Below, piece after piece: positions 51,701-61,164 of a stretch of DNA of 64,000 nucleotides (position 1 is the first letter of the stretch; every line of letters starts with the position of its first letter). A model generated the notes under the pieces. The model did not search any database. It was given only the letters and a program-made list of their open reading frames with translations, and was not told where the DNA came from. A program made the translations under genes and the position numbers. Source of the DNA: Liolophura sinensis (Eukaryota > Mollusca > Polyplacophora > Chitonida > Chitonidae); contig NC_088295.1 in NCBI RefSeq assembly GCF_032854445.1, positions 88,123,836 through 88,187,835 of the forward strand, read 5' to 3'.

Positions 51701-53727
51701 AGCTTTTGAAGGTCAAACAATGGCAAGAGTTGATGGTCTCTGAATGTACATGTACTAATATTTTTTGTCTGCTGAAAAATTTCTACAGAAAAACACACTA
51801 CTGTAATAGTGCATATATGTGTACAGTGAATTCATGGTGGTATCAAGGTCTAATTAGGTAATCAGGATTAGATTTTTGGATGTCAAAGATTGCCAAAATG
51901 ATGATCTTCTGTTGGTAGTTTCATTAACAAGCAAATCCTCTTCTGTTAGAATGTAGGCTAGTAGCCTGACCATGTGGGATAGCAGCAATGTCATTTTGCA
52001 CTGACATGACTCAGTTTTATATTGTGATGTAACTCAAAGACTGCGTATTCTGTAGGATATGCTACGGTACTCTGTTACAGATCAACATGTGACACTGAAG
52101 ACTTGGATACATCATATCAGCAATACTGTCATCACTTATGGATATTAGCAATATGGTTTGATATTACTTACACTGAATGACCATCTTGACTGTGGTGGAC
52201 AATGGCTCTGCTAAGGCATCATTCTTGGCCTGGCAGGTATAGTAGATATCACTCATGTCAGGGTGGAACTCTGGACGTATTGTCAGCACGCTTATGGCAT
52301 TCTCTTTCTTATTCCCAGCACTCTCTACTTTGGTGTTTATGTCTCCTGATTTTGTGATTGGCTCATTGTCCTTGAGCCAGGTGATAGTCGCCGCTGGTCG
52401 CCCATTTTTGGCGACACATGTAAGAAGGACAAGCGACTGGGTGTGGGGCACCTGCACCTCAGAGCCGTTGGGGTAACGCTGTATCTGCGGGGCCTCACAG
52501 GGCACTGTGAACAGGACAAACTAGTACAGGCCAAGCTCATTATCATACTTAACTAATCTTTACAGGTGCACAATAAATTACACATTTACCGTACATGTCT
52601 TCAATTCGCACACAGTCAGAAATCATCATGCAAATCCAGTGGACTTGCCAGTTATACTCTTCCATTCCTTATGAAAACTGACACTATCTGCATAATAGGT
52701 GTACATGTAATAAACTTCACTGTACTTGTTTGAAATAAACCCTTGCAATTTGATCCTTCTGGTTCATATAGATAAACATATATACAGTGTTTTCTTCTTC
52801 GACAGGATTCTATTTAATTTTGAATTTAAAAATATTATTTCGTTATATTAATATATTTCTGTTTTGTGCCAATATAAAATTCATATTATTATATGCATAT
52901 ATGTACATGTATTTGATAGGGATCTGTTTTATAACACTTTACCCAGGAATTGTGAATGTGTCATAGAAAGCATTTGTTTTTATAACTATGGTTACCTTGT
53001 ACTGTGAGGTATGCAGAGGCCAGTATAGGGGGCTGGCCATCCGCGGGTCCAACCTGACACTGAAACTCTGCGTCATCAGTCAGTCGAACATCAGAAATCA
53101 TCAACCCAAACTCCCCTGCTGATTCCTCACCCAGCATCTTATATCTCCTGTAACCAGGAATGTCCCGGTTAAAACCTGAAATTTGAAACAAAATACCGGT
53201 ACATCTCAAGTATATCACATTGTTTTCAGTTGACTATTTATTACATGTGATGACAACAATGAATTCTTAGTAATTCTAGACCAGTGATGTCTAATAAATA
53301 GCTATGAACGTTTTTTGTTGACTTATTTCTTCAGCCACGCATGGTGCCACGCTGGTGGGGGGAAGGGGTGAGCATGTGAAATGCTACTACACATATAAGT
53401 GCGTTTACATGAACAGAACAAAACCGTAACTATTGTAAATTAAGAGAGGCTGAATATCACTGATTAGCCATGACCATTTGCTAGCTATTACTGTCATGTC
53501 AGTTCACTGGAACTGATCAAATGTTCAAACAGAGCAATGTACATATGTGTATCCTTGCAAGGTAATCATGAACAATGAACATTTAGACAACCTACCCAGG
53601 GCAAATCCATTGAGAGTCCACTGCACTTTTCCAACAACATTGTCAACTTCACATGGCAAAATGGTAGTCTGGCCTAGTATTACACTCTTGTTTGTGGGGC
53701 GAATTCGGAATTCTTGAGCTGTCAAAA
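27618..53727 (-). CDS. NPHS1: Nephrin orthologue (Ig-superfamily adhesion receptor), 5' end not found
   Basis: Twenty exons from 53727 down to 27618 join without a frame break into 1311 codons, close to human nephrin (1241 residues). In order, numbering from the first visible residue: Ig1 (1-104), Ig2 (105-215), Ig3 (216-313), Ig4 (314-415), Ig5 (416-512), Ig6 (513-613), a cysteine-free Ig-like spacer (614-708), Ig7 (709-803), Ig8 (804-906), FN3 (907-1002), one membrane segment (about 1023-1048) followed by RRRRKR, and a cytoplasmic tail of about 260 residues. Nephrin-specific evidence: PDPPYNIRFVNATHNSVTIA and GFDGGLPQTFRVRY in FN3, the spacer in its expected place, and the terminal RGHLV. 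Nephrin and fly Sns/Hbs pair with Neph/Kirre proteins at podocyte and nephrocyte filters and muscle contacts; a similar role in podocyte-like cells here is inference. The signal-peptide exon is missing. Confidence 0.93.
27722..30287. other. Last nephrin intron
   Basis: A 2.6-kb intron. It carries the 43-bp minisatellite at 29185-29690; no other feature was recognised. Confidence 0.6.
29185..29690. repeat. 43-bp tandem array (about 12 copies)
   Basis: Plus-strand unit contains GATCTGACCATGGTGGGCCC and ACGTTACCAATGGGACAT. Starts at 29221 and 29264 are 43 bp apart. Units differ by a few bases. On the minus strand each unit contains CCACCATGG, a Kozak-like start, but the array is intronic. Confidence 0.95.
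30288..30450 (-). CDS. NPHS1: Nephrin exon: proline-rich cytoplasmic tail 4
   Basis: Phase 0-1, 163 nt, ending CCAG|GTAGGT. Encodes NPPPPPIRSSSR and IPPVPARNYSPQE; PPVPAR fits the PxxPxR class of SH3 ligand. If the donor is not used, the frame stops at TGA 30249-30247. Confidence 0.85.
30824..30850. repeat. C15 followed by A-rich run
   Basis: About 15 C then about 12 A in the intron between cytoplasmic exons. Length is likely to be unstable and prone to sequencing error. Confidence 0.9.
30923..31092 (-). CDS. NPHS1: Nephrin exon: cytoplasmic tail 3
   Basis: Phase 1-0, 170 nt. Encodes RSATPVRKGNSTFDG and GIVYDPAGNVIGRED; the latter resembles the GIYDQVAGDL region of human nephrin. Confidence 0.88.
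31458..31623 (-). CDS. NPHS1: Nephrin exon: cytoplasmic tail 2
   Basis: Phase 0-1, 166 nt. Encodes DDDVKRVFLPPHDYSGRPYT and TTYLDDSDRKSPWRSE. A second acceptor 12 nt upstream (exon start 31635) would add CSLQ in frame and has the better pyrimidine tract. Confidence 0.85.
32495..32658 (-). CDS. NPHS1: Nephrin exon: cytoplasmic tail 1
   Basis: Phase 1-0, 164 nt, ending TATGAC|GTAAGT. Encodes DSTSQTNTIELYGPSKE and SYTSYDKT, with several tyrosines that could be phosphorylated. Confidence 0.9.
32824..32985 (-). CDS. NPHS1: Nephrin exon: membrane segment
   Basis: Phase 1-1, 162 nt. Encodes an extracellular stalk, about 26 hydrophobic residues (LIIILVVCIVGVFLLALNVA and on) and the stop-transfer RRRRKR. 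Confidence 0.92.
33198..33340 (+). mobile_element. SINE family A copy with internal deletion
   Basis: The tRNA-like start GGCCTCCATGGCC and the 3' end (TTCTTGAGTACAGCGTGAAA, ATCAAATAAATG) are both present, but the B box and middle are missing. In the nephrin intron between the FN3 and membrane exons. Confidence 0.8.
33455..33553 (-). CDS. NPHS1: Nephrin exon: FN3, second part
   Basis: Phase 1-1, 99 nt. Encodes GLKLGTHYELTLLAFNDLGE, the last FN3 strands. Confidence 0.9.
33730..33918 (-). CDS. NPHS1: Nephrin exon: FN3, first part
   Basis: Phase 1-1, 189 nt. Encodes SKPDPPYNIRF and GFDGGLPQTFRVRYKPTGDE, closely parallel to human nephrin (RPDPPSGL, GFDGGLPQRFCIRYEALG). Confidence 0.95.
34079..34268 (-). 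CDS. NPHS1: Nephrin exon: Ig8, second half
   Basis: Phase 0-1, 190 nt. Encodes EMYSIDYENVLLVNDVVKKD and GTYTCKATNDEGEDSFDI. Confidence 0.92.
34550..34668 (-). CDS. NPHS1: Nephrin exon: Ig8, first half
   Basis: Phase 1-0, 119 nt, ending ATGAAG|GTAAGT. Encodes LLCKAQGAPNITFTWMK, parallel to human CRARGVPNIVFTWTK. Confidence 0.9.
34949..35233 (-). CDS. NPHS1: Nephrin exon: Ig7
   Basis: Phase 1-1, 285 nt. Encodes VAFFECVAEANPLPPDSVTW and GAFTCTAFNGIGESVTE. Confidence 0.93.
35654..35938 (-). CDS. NPHS1: Nephrin exon: cysteine-free Ig-like spacer
   Basis: Phase 1-1, 285 nt. Encodes KPEFDMEVSPAIILIVEGES and DSGLYTLEAENAEGSTLLNI. The usual Ig cysteines are absent, as in the spacer between Ig6 and Ig7 of vertebrate nephrin (RPEFLGEQV region). 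Confidence 0.92.
36003..36275 (+). mobile_element. Near full-length tRNA-derived SINE, family A
   Basis: This 273-bp copy defines the family. Head GGGCCTCCG, A box TGGCTCAATTGG (36013-36024), B box GTTCAAGTCC (36083-36092), middle AGCAACCTGTGGATGGTCGT, then ACCATAATGCTGGC, ATTCTTGAGTACGG, and a tail of ATAAATAAATC and CAAT repeats. Flanks ATCAAGTACTAG and ATCAAGCATTAG form an imperfect target-site duplication, so it is older than the copies at 8848 and 9401. Nephrin intron before Ig6's spacer exon. Confidence 0.93.
36616..36918 (-). CDS. NPHS1: Nephrin exon: Ig6
   Basis: Phase 1-1, 303 nt. Encodes PPETVNITAAPSD, NLTCVSSPSNPAAVITWIKD and VYGCRATNQ; PPETV and the SNPA pattern match vertebrate nephrin. 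Confidence 0.93.
37231..37395 (-). CDS. NPHS1: Nephrin exon: Ig5, second half
   Basis: Phase 1-1, 165 nt, ending TACT|GTGAGT. Encodes GDTPLDSEVKKVGTIV and NGAVYKCQASNEATTEP, supplying the second cysteine of Ig5. Confidence 0.9.
37595..39025. repeat. 44/45-bp minisatellite splitting the nephrin Ig5 exons (about 32 copies)
   Basis: Plus-strand unit contains CAGTAAGGTGTCATCCCACA, TGTACCTTCCAAACTTACAT and TTCTG. Units of 44 (CATTCTG) and 45 (CATTTCTG) bp often alternate, giving an 89-bp dimer. On the sense (minus) strand each unit has CTGCAG followed by AATGTAAGTTTGG. Long open frames on both strands are by-products of the repeat. Confidence 0.95.
39232..39357 (-). CDS. NPHS1: Nephrin exon: Ig5, first half
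   Basis: Phase 1-1, 126 nt, ending TTTAAAG|GTGGGT. Encodes MSCTSVGGNPPATLKWFKG. The next exon lies beyond the 44/45-bp minisatellite. Confidence 0.88.
39928..40233 (-). CDS. NPHS1: Nephrin exon: Ig4
   Basis: Phase 1-1, 306 nt. Encodes APTKVEISGQKLAKAGEEVT, LSCVTTNSNPAAVVTW and IYSCQATNSVLG. Confidence 0.93.
40613..40906 (-). CDS. NPHS1: Nephrin exon: Ig3
   Basis: Phase 1-1, 294 nt. Encodes PPGPPEISGYTNGQAIRAGD, KLVCVSKGGNPLAQVIWFKN and AVYKCEASN. An 11.3-kb intron separates it from Ig2. Confidence 0.93.
41830..42530. repeat. Composite tandem region, about 64-bp then about 39/77-bp units
   Basis: The left part repeats GGTAAACCAAACTTGTGGGT, AACTGTTATTGGTGT and AGAGCATTA at about 64 bp. The right part keeps GGTAAACCAAACTTCATGG but replaces the rest with TTCAAACAAAACATTATCAC, alternating with a variant half-unit. 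Both parts share the GGTAAACCAAACTT core. Confidence 0.8.
43510..44400. repeat. 26/27-bp minisatellite (about 33 copies)
   Basis: Plus-strand unit GGCATGATGGACTGGAATTG followed by TTGTGG, TTGATGG or CCGGTGG. Because the unit is not a multiple of three and has no minus-strand stop, all three minus frames stay open for 250-290 codons. It lies inside an intron, so no protein is expected. Confidence 0.95.
44470..44562 (-). mobile_element. SINE family A 3' fragment, reversed
   Basis: Plus strand reads TTTATTTCTTTATTTCACTG, GTACTCAAAAATATTTCACT and GGCGGCCAGCATTACGGTAG. It faces the next copy 5' end to 5' end. Confidence 0.8.
44627..44883 (+). mobile_element. Near full-length SINE family A
   Basis: Begins GGGGACCTCCATGGCC, B box GTTCAAATCC, middle AGCAACCTGTGGATGGTCAT, ends in AAATAAATAAATAAATA. 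More diverged from the 36003 copy in the A-box region. Confidence 0.87.
45593..45812 (+). mobile_element. SINE family A copy lacking its 5' head
   Basis: Starts at the B-box segment GTGAGTTCAAGTCCAGCTCA and runs to the tail. The tail segment AACTCCAATCAAATAAAT is itself duplicated two or three times. Confidence 0.83.
52172..52504 (-). CDS. NPHS1: Nephrin exon: Ig2
   Basis: Phase 1-1, 333 nt, ending CAGT|GTAAGT. Encodes LLTCVAKNGRPAATITWLKD and YYTCQAKNDALAEP. Confidence 0.93.
52996..53175 (-). CDS. NPHS1: Nephrin exon: Ig1, second half
   Basis: Phase 1-1, 180 nt. Encodes FNRDIPGYRRYKMLGEE and DDAEFQCQVGPADGQPP, typical of the nephrin/Kirre first Ig domain. Confidence 0.92.
53596..53727 (-). 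CDS. NPHS1: Nephrin exon: Ig1, first half
   Basis: Acceptor TGTTTGTAG, donor CTGG|GTAGGT, phase 1-1. Encodes FRIRPTNKSVILGQTTILPC and VQWTLNGFALG, the start of Ig1. An acceptor at its 5' side shows that at least one exon lies upstream. Confidence 0.85.
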
Positions 53728-53791
53728 CTACAAACAGAAAAATGGAGGTGGAATTATATACTTTATCAAGCAAATATAAATTAAGTTTCAG

Positions 53792-54087
53792 CACATCTTG
53801 GCATATATGTACATATCTTGGCATACATGTACACATCTTGGCATACATCTTGACATACATGTACACATCTTGGCATACATGTACTCATCTTGGCATACAT
53901 GTACACATCGTGGCACAGATGTACACATTGTGGCATACATGTACACATTGTGGCATACATGTACACATCTTGGCATACATGTACACATCGTGGCATACAT
54001 GTACACACCTTGGCATGCATGGACACATCTTAGCATACATGTACACATCTTGACATACATGTACACATCTTGGCATACATATACACA
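53792..54087. repeat. 20-bp tandem array (about 15 copies)
   Basis: Unit CTTGGCATACATGTACACAT, with variants such as CGTGGCATACATGTACACAT and one shortened unit. It begins only about 65 bp upstream of the acceptor of the first visible nephrin exon, so it sits in that intron on the sense-upstream side. Confidence 0.93.
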
Positions 54088-54095
54088 TGTAGATT

Positions 54096-54206
54096 TTACT
54101 CCTGGGATCAGTGCAGTTTCCTCCCACCATAATGCTGGCCACCGTTGTAAATGGGAAATAATTTTAAATATGGCGTAAAACACCAACCAAATAAATAAAT
54201 AAACAC
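54096..54206 (+). mobile_element. SINE family A 3' fragment
   Basis: TTTCCTCCCACCATAATGCT, GGCGTAAAACACCAACCAAA and an ATAAATAAATAAA tail, directly following the 20-bp array. Confidence 0.8.
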
Positions 54207-57086
54207 GTACATTTGGGGTTAATATTGTCATTTCTGGGCCTTCATAAGGAAAAGACTCTCCATGCCTGTTCATGTGGGCACAGACTTAGTCAGAGATGTG
54301 TCTCAGTGTCTTTGAGATGCCCTATTTTGACAAAATTAACGTGGGAGAGATAGGGAAAATAGGAGGAAATTGGAAATGAGACGACCAGATTTCAAATTCT
54401 GGCTAAATCTATGCATGTAGGTATTTCTGTTTTAGATCTGATGCTCCAATGCTCTACCTCCATTTGCATGAGCAGGTAAAATGTATTTAAGGTCCACTAA
54501 ATAAGGTTGTGTGGCACAAAACTTTGACTGCATGTCCTAGGCTTTTAAGGTGCCCGATTATCATGACCCATGAGGTTAACAACATAACATTTCATGTAAA
54601 TTTCCATATTGCTGTACATGTTTAGGCATTTTCACCTGAGAAACCATTATACGGTCTGTGTCTGCTACTACAATACAAGAATGTTAGCATGACCTAACCC
54701 TGGTAAAACATATTCTCGGCAAATATAATTTACAAGAAAGCCCATACAACAGATGTTTGGCATTTGTATTAACACAGTATACGCATTACCATCATTCCAG
54801 CTTGTAGACATAAAACACAGAACAACAAGCTACATGTGTTGGAGTTTTCTCTGCTATAAGTGCAGGTCACATGTTAGTTTCCCAGCAAAGCTGTGACTCG
54901 AGGCCTACATGTAGGTCTAGATGTATGTCTGTAAGCACGTGCAAAATGGCATGGTTTGAGTATACCACCGAAGTTCATCCCAGTGTGGCTGTAAGTATTG
55001 TACCTGTAACTCTATAGCAGTACAGGTGAACCCTCACATGTACATCTACTTACATGTAGTTTCCACCGAGATATTTCAGGTAAAAACTGAAGTGTAATGA
55101 GGACTCAGGTGAGACCTTCAGCATATTTTAATGGTGTAGACTATGTGGGGTTCTGTTTCTTACGTACAAACACACAAACAAAACACATGACTCAACAACA
55201 TGTATACACACTCCCACTTCAGAACTGGCACTCTTCATGTGGATACACCTAAGCCCTCCCAAAATGCTAGTAACAGAAAAAACAGTTCCAAACATATACA
55301 AGTAATACAAACATACTCCTACACCTGTCCAAAAATAAACCAAAAATTATGGCTCCAGAAAAAGCAACAAGAACGCAGGCTTGTATAAGGGGTAGCTTCA
55401 GATTTTTGAGCAGAAATAGTTTTGGTAAGGAGAGTGTACACTTGTACACGCAACTTGGTCTGGAATGGGGAGTATCTGTTGTTATTGGAGAGAGATAAAG
55501 AGTGAGGCATTTCAGAGGATGACATTTCAGTGTGTTTGGAGGAGCGAGAAAAATAACAGAGAAGAAGCGATGAAAACACGGCTGCCAAGAGACCCCTACC
55601 AGTCAGTCAAAGTGAGTGGCAGGGGTAGCAGTCAGAGCTGAACGTTTCAGTTACACCCTCCATTTAAAAAACTCTGTTTTTTCCACTGATCCCAAAACAT
55701 TGGCAACATAAATAACTGCACCTGTTCTCTTTGAAGTCACCTCCTCACAACACATGAAAACCGAAATCTCACCTGTTCATGTTAAAACCTGACTTGTTGG
55801 CTATAACAAGTGTGATCTATGGGGTTAATAATCTGTTAAATATGAACAACATGTCCTGCTCTGAAGCATGTCAGTGCAGATTAGCATCACCTATCTAGAC
55901 AGTCTCAATCCACCAGGTTGTCAACCTACACCTGTGATACCATCACACAGACCTGAGCACTCTCTACATCAGATGTCAGATCAAAGTATTTCTGCGGTGT
56001 TTTAAGAAGCTCACTTAATCAGCATCAAGAAAATCTTCGTCCAGAATCAATTCATACCATGGGGAAACCTTGTCTTGGACATGCCTGAGGGAAACTGGAA
56101 CAAATCTTCCAGGTTTATGGTATAACTATGGTTTTCAATTTATCACAAATTTTGAAAAATAATATATATAATATAGTTTCTAAAATTAAGAAAAATTATG
56201 TGAATTTTTGTTTGTTTGGATTTTGTTGTAAGTCAGCCGTAAAAAAAAGGAAAGGCACAGTGTACTGCATATATTTGCATGTATATACACAAAATACAAT
56301 GTGAAGTCACTGTATATAATATGTACATGGGCATGTTCCTCATAACACTGGGCATGTATTGGTATCTAGGTAGCAGTGAACTGTAGCATTTTAATGTAAA
56401 CATCACTATTGGGGTATATATACATATATCTGTTCAGATGTACCGAGTTTCAACAAAACGATAGGGCCAGACCAATACATGCATTCCTGAAGATAGTTCA
56501 ATAACCCAAAATACAGGTAAACAACATGCAGTAGCCTAAGTATCTCTTGTGAGATTTGGTTGACTATGTTAAACTGAGCATGTACTGAGTGGAAATCCCA
56601 GTAAATCCATACAGGTTTGATCACCTTAAGTCTGTTGTCTAAAAGACCAGAGATGACACATGATTGTCAGATGATATCTTACAAGATCTGCCTCCCTCAT
56701 TAAACTAATCAGAAAGGTTCAAAGATCTGATGCACCTGAGCCCAACTCCCTACTACACAACCTTAATTAATTTACCTATGGAGATATCTAAAATCTTGAT
56801 ACTAATCAGCACTGATTAAAGGTTTTATTTCAGTTGAATGTTAGTGAAAGCTGACGGGGGAAAAAGTAAATTGGTTGAATACCAGTCAGAAGGAAAATTA
56901 GCATATAAATTATAAAATATTTGGAGCAGTTTTATCAGTGGCTTCATCACCCACTCCATTTCATGTACAGCATAAGAAAAGATAAATACTTAAATATAGT
57001 AATTAAATACATAGTTGTACATGTATGTGGGTCAAACTATTCATTCATTCCATTTACTGGTATAGCTGAAAATTTTCTAAACCCAG
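54207..57086. other. Probable nephrin upstream intron, nothing recognised
   Basis: I searched for a minus-strand signal-peptide exon ending in a phase-1 donor and found none convincing. The open frame near 55319-55588 lacks an ATG start in the right place. Confidence 0.4.
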
Positions 57087-57142
57087 CTGCTGCCAATAAA
57101 TTGAATTATTCTTGAGTACAGCATAAAAAACAAATAAATTAA
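57087..57142 (+). mobile_element. Possible SINE family A tail remnant
   Basis: ATTCTTGAGTACAGCATAAA followed by AACAAATAAATT matches the 3' end only. Short. Confidence 0.5.
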
Positions 57143-60100
57143 AGATTTATTAGGGCTTTTTTTAAACCAAAGAAATAACCAAGTTTTCCCCCTTCAGAAC
57201 TGTCAGAAACTGATTACAAGGATCTATCAGTACAGAGGCCAGAGGCCAGAAGTGCGCTAATGACACAAGCCAAAACAGATGGATAATCCGACTGATGATT
57301 TGCTACAATCACACTTTTGTCACGGTTGGGCACTCAAGCATATCGCCTCAAAAAACACAGCAGAAGACGCTTTCTTACACAGCTGTAGTCTTGTAAGGAG
57401 TGAGACAAGATGGATACATGACGTGTACTACCACGTGTATACTGTCTTCTTTTGTACATGTATATACGGTACTCACATGTACTGTGAATATCACAATCAG
57501 CTACTTAGCAGTTTCAGAAGGGCATTTTGTCTTAACTGCCAGTGTAAAAGTTCTCTAACTTTAGCACACACAATGAGGAGAGCTAGACTCGACCCATCTT
57601 TTGTGTGAGGTGTTTGTATATAGGCAGCAAATAGCTGCTTTCAGAAGCTGTGAACATTCTCATCGCTGGACTAATTTCTGAGGACAATTTATCTCTGTAT
57701 GACAGAGAGAGCAGTCACATTCACACCTGCCAGAGACAGTAATTACCCTCCATTATTACTGCTCCAATAAGCAGGTAGAATCTCAACACATTTGAGTAGC
57801 AGGTAAAAACTAAAACAGCATGACCTTAGCAAACTCATCAATCGTCTGCGATCAAAGAGACACAGACAAGTACACTCTCTTGTTAGACTGTCTGACATTT
57901 TCAACCACATCCAGCACCAAAGTGGCCGCAATATTGTCAATTTGAGAGACAGGTAAAAAAAAGTGAACAAAGTCCGAGCTGAACTGCATTTAGGGTTCAG
58001 ATGACCCTAATGTCAGTACACAAACCAGGGACAATTTGCTCCCCTTCAGGTACTGGCTTTGACAGATCTGTGTTCACGTACCTAGCTGATAGGTCGTGAT
58101 CGACTTTCTGAACTTACCACAAGTACATACATATACATTATACCTTACACCTTCACACAGGTCTGTGTCAAGTATATCACAGAGGTATATATCCTTTAAA
58201 AGCATGATTACCTGTGTCCAATAAATCATCCATTAAAGAACACCAGGGTTTTTATTACCATATTACATACTTGTTTCTGTAATCATTATCAAGTACACAT
58301 AGGCAGTAACTCAGTACACATGTGTGTTCTCCTATGGACATTTCCAACATTAGCATGTAACAAATAAGCTGTACAGGTACATCTTGTATACTGGATACCT
58401 GCAGTAGTAAACAGGTTGATTATACAGCTTATATACATGTATGGGCACATTGAAGACAAGGTATCAGACAGTGTAAGAACAGATGATATGTAGTTACCTG
58501 TACACAGCCTGCAATGTGAGGATACAACTTTTCATAATTTTGTCTCATTTATCATGCAGGTACCTAAATGAAAAGTAGCATTTAGGTAATTGCATAAAAG
58601 AGTTCTTGAATAGTGAATGTACAATCGTCTCTTTGTAATTTGATTTGTGCTGGTCATTACTGAAGGTGTAAGAGAGCTGGTCATTCCCTGTGCATACACC
58701 TAATGGGACACGCGTCCGGTCACATCAATGGGACACCCTTGGGAGCCTTATAACCACTTCAAGTCAGGAGAGAGAACAGAAGCTGCTCTGTTCATGCATC
58801 ACTGAACAAGTCTATTAAATTATGCAAAAATATTCCAATTGCCAAAATGATCAATTGGACAAGTCCACAATAATGAGGACAGTTTAACTGAATAATTGCA
58901 GTGCTTGACTAATTTGGCTGGTCAGTTGTCTCATTACATTAATATCAATGTCGACATTGAATCTTGCATAATGAACTTTATTTATTAACTACCCAAGGCA
59001 TAACTCTACCCCTGTAACAAAATCATTCTGCTCCTTTGAAAGAACCTTAGTAAAATGCTTTAACACTAAGCATTAGACAAAATTCAGTATCTATACAAAT
59101 GGAAACTAAAAACAAAAAAATGTTCAAAATCAAAAATCACACAGCCCCTTTCTAGCAACAATACAAACTGCCAAGCACAAAAATATTTCACTTAAAATAA
59201 ACACTTGAAAGAGATTTCAAATTCACAAATATTAACAAAATATATGTATATACATCCATATGAGTATGAACTAGTTACAATGCAACCTTTGAACTTTGGA
59301 GCAACTGAAGTTTCAGTATAACCTTTATGTCTTGTAATTTTAGATGATAATTCTTTTCATGGCATTTACATGTAGATTACTCATAACTTTTCCAAGTAAT
59401 CGTATAAAAAATATGTTCATTTTTGAGTACATATAATACCAATAAAAAGAATTTGTGCCATGAAACAACGAGGTTGTTTGCTTAATGACTTCATGTAAGC
59501 AGACACAAGTATGTACACAGAATGATCATACTGATGTGCTGTAGGCAATAATGGCAACAATAAGTACCTTGGCTTACAATACAAAGGTGCACCCCAGGGT
59601 GCCAGTAAGTAACTGTTATATTCATGTACCATGTGTGTGCAAGATAAACACATCACATCCAATCAGTGCTGATAAGATGGAATGCTTAATGGAGGGGAGT
59701 TCTATCAGAGAATGGTGTTCCCCAGCAGATCCATTATCACTGGACATTCCAGGCAGAGAGGGAGAAACTGCACTGCCTGGGGCCTGTTTGTTTGAAGTGT
59801 TTAATGTACCGATGTCATGTCTACCAGAAGAGATCAACAATACTTGTTAAACGGTAAATACAGGCTTGACCAAAGCGAAGTGACCAATGGGCTGTCTGCG
59901 AATGGATGTGATGGTAGACTCTGTAAGTTGATGGCGAGTGCCTCACAGAGAACAGTCATTCCATAAACCCACCAATTATAGGCAGGCTGCATGCCAGCAA
60001 TAGCTTCAGATGACCAGAGATACAAGAGTTGATATCAATCGACAAATCTGGCCTTTATGGCCTGCTTATTTCCACAGCCTCTGTGCCACTAGATTGACCT

Positions 60101-61110
60101 TTGATGGGCTTGGTTGCTACTCTCATTCCTGACTTCTTGAATACTTAACACAGAAACTCTTGAAGACTTCCTGGCCATTTCTCAGCAGATTCTCTGTGAT
60201 ACTGTTTGTACTCTCTGAGGCTAAAGACAACCTTGCCCATCTTACACACTTGTCTTTGAGAAGTCTTCGTTTTGTAGCCCTGAGTTTAGCACAAATCATA
60301 AATCAATAATCAATAGCTAATTGTTCCCCTTGGTTGCCTTTCTAAGTGATACATGGACTTCCCTGATACTAATGGTCAAAATGCGCTTTCCTCTTCCATT
60401 TTGCATGCACTCACAAGCACACTTTAGCTCTGCTTTAAGTGGATTTTTTTCTTGACCAAAGAAACAAGAAACTTTCCAAGTATTCCTCAATGAACATATC
60501 TCTAGATGATGATCATCATGATGTGTGTTCATAAAAAAGCACTCTCAGGAATTGTTTGAATGCTTTACACACAGCGGTGACATGAAAGGTTTTATATATC
60601 AGACAGTTTTGTCGATGCTAACATGTATTTCTCTCCTGTGTATCCCATGTATGTCACCAATTCTTACAATCTCTTTCCTCCAGCTTGTTCGTCATAGACA
60701 GAAGTACCGCTGGTAATCTCCCAAAAGCTGATTTATCCTCTGTCTGGTGTGAAAATTGGCCTCAAGTAATTGCTTATGGATGCATGTAATTGTTTAGGCA
60801 GCCAGCATAACTAAGGCTATATTTATGGCATATTTTCACTATCTGGTTGGTCTTTCTGTTTCTGACTGCCTCTATCTGGAGGTGTGTAAGCTGACTTTGA
60901 GGAATGGTCAGTGTAAGCTGACCAGGGAACGGTCAGTGTAACCAACTGTTTAAGCTTGATGCTATCCTGCTAATTCTATCTGAGCCCAGTAATCACTGGC
61001 CACAACACTGTCTAAACCACGGGGGTTCCTCTTAATCTAACTTTGCCCTATCCCTCCCGTCACTTACTCGCAAAATAAATCATTTTATACCTCCACTTAT
61101 CCAATAATGG
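57143..61110. other. Non-coding flank or intron, nothing recognised
   Basis: AT-rich sequence with only short open frames that resemble no known protein. No arrays until the satellite begins. Confidence 0.4.
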
Positions 61111-61164
61111 TCAGTTGAGCCAGAACAACATGGCTTTCTGCTCAGAATACCATGTAGAGTAGAC

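Larger units (their letters stand above)
40907..52171. other. Large nephrin intron between Ig2 and Ig3 exons
   Basis: An 11.3-kb intron holding the arrays at 41830-42530 and 43510-44400, SINE copies at 44470-45812, and otherwise unremarkable AT-rich sequence. No coding exon seen from 46 to 52 kb. A 40-bp doublet (ACACAACATGTATATCCCAA) lies near 46564-46640. Confidence 0.55.

Noticed and set aside
53781-54273. Cys/His/Tyr-rich open frames on both strands (CMPRCVHVCQDVYMYA-like)
   Set aside because: They are translation of the 20-bp minisatellite; composition is an artefact of the unit.
55319-55588. Possible nephrin signal-peptide exon (AAVFSSLLLCYF)
   Set aside because: There is no ATG in the right place and no good phase-1 donor after the hydrophobic stretch.
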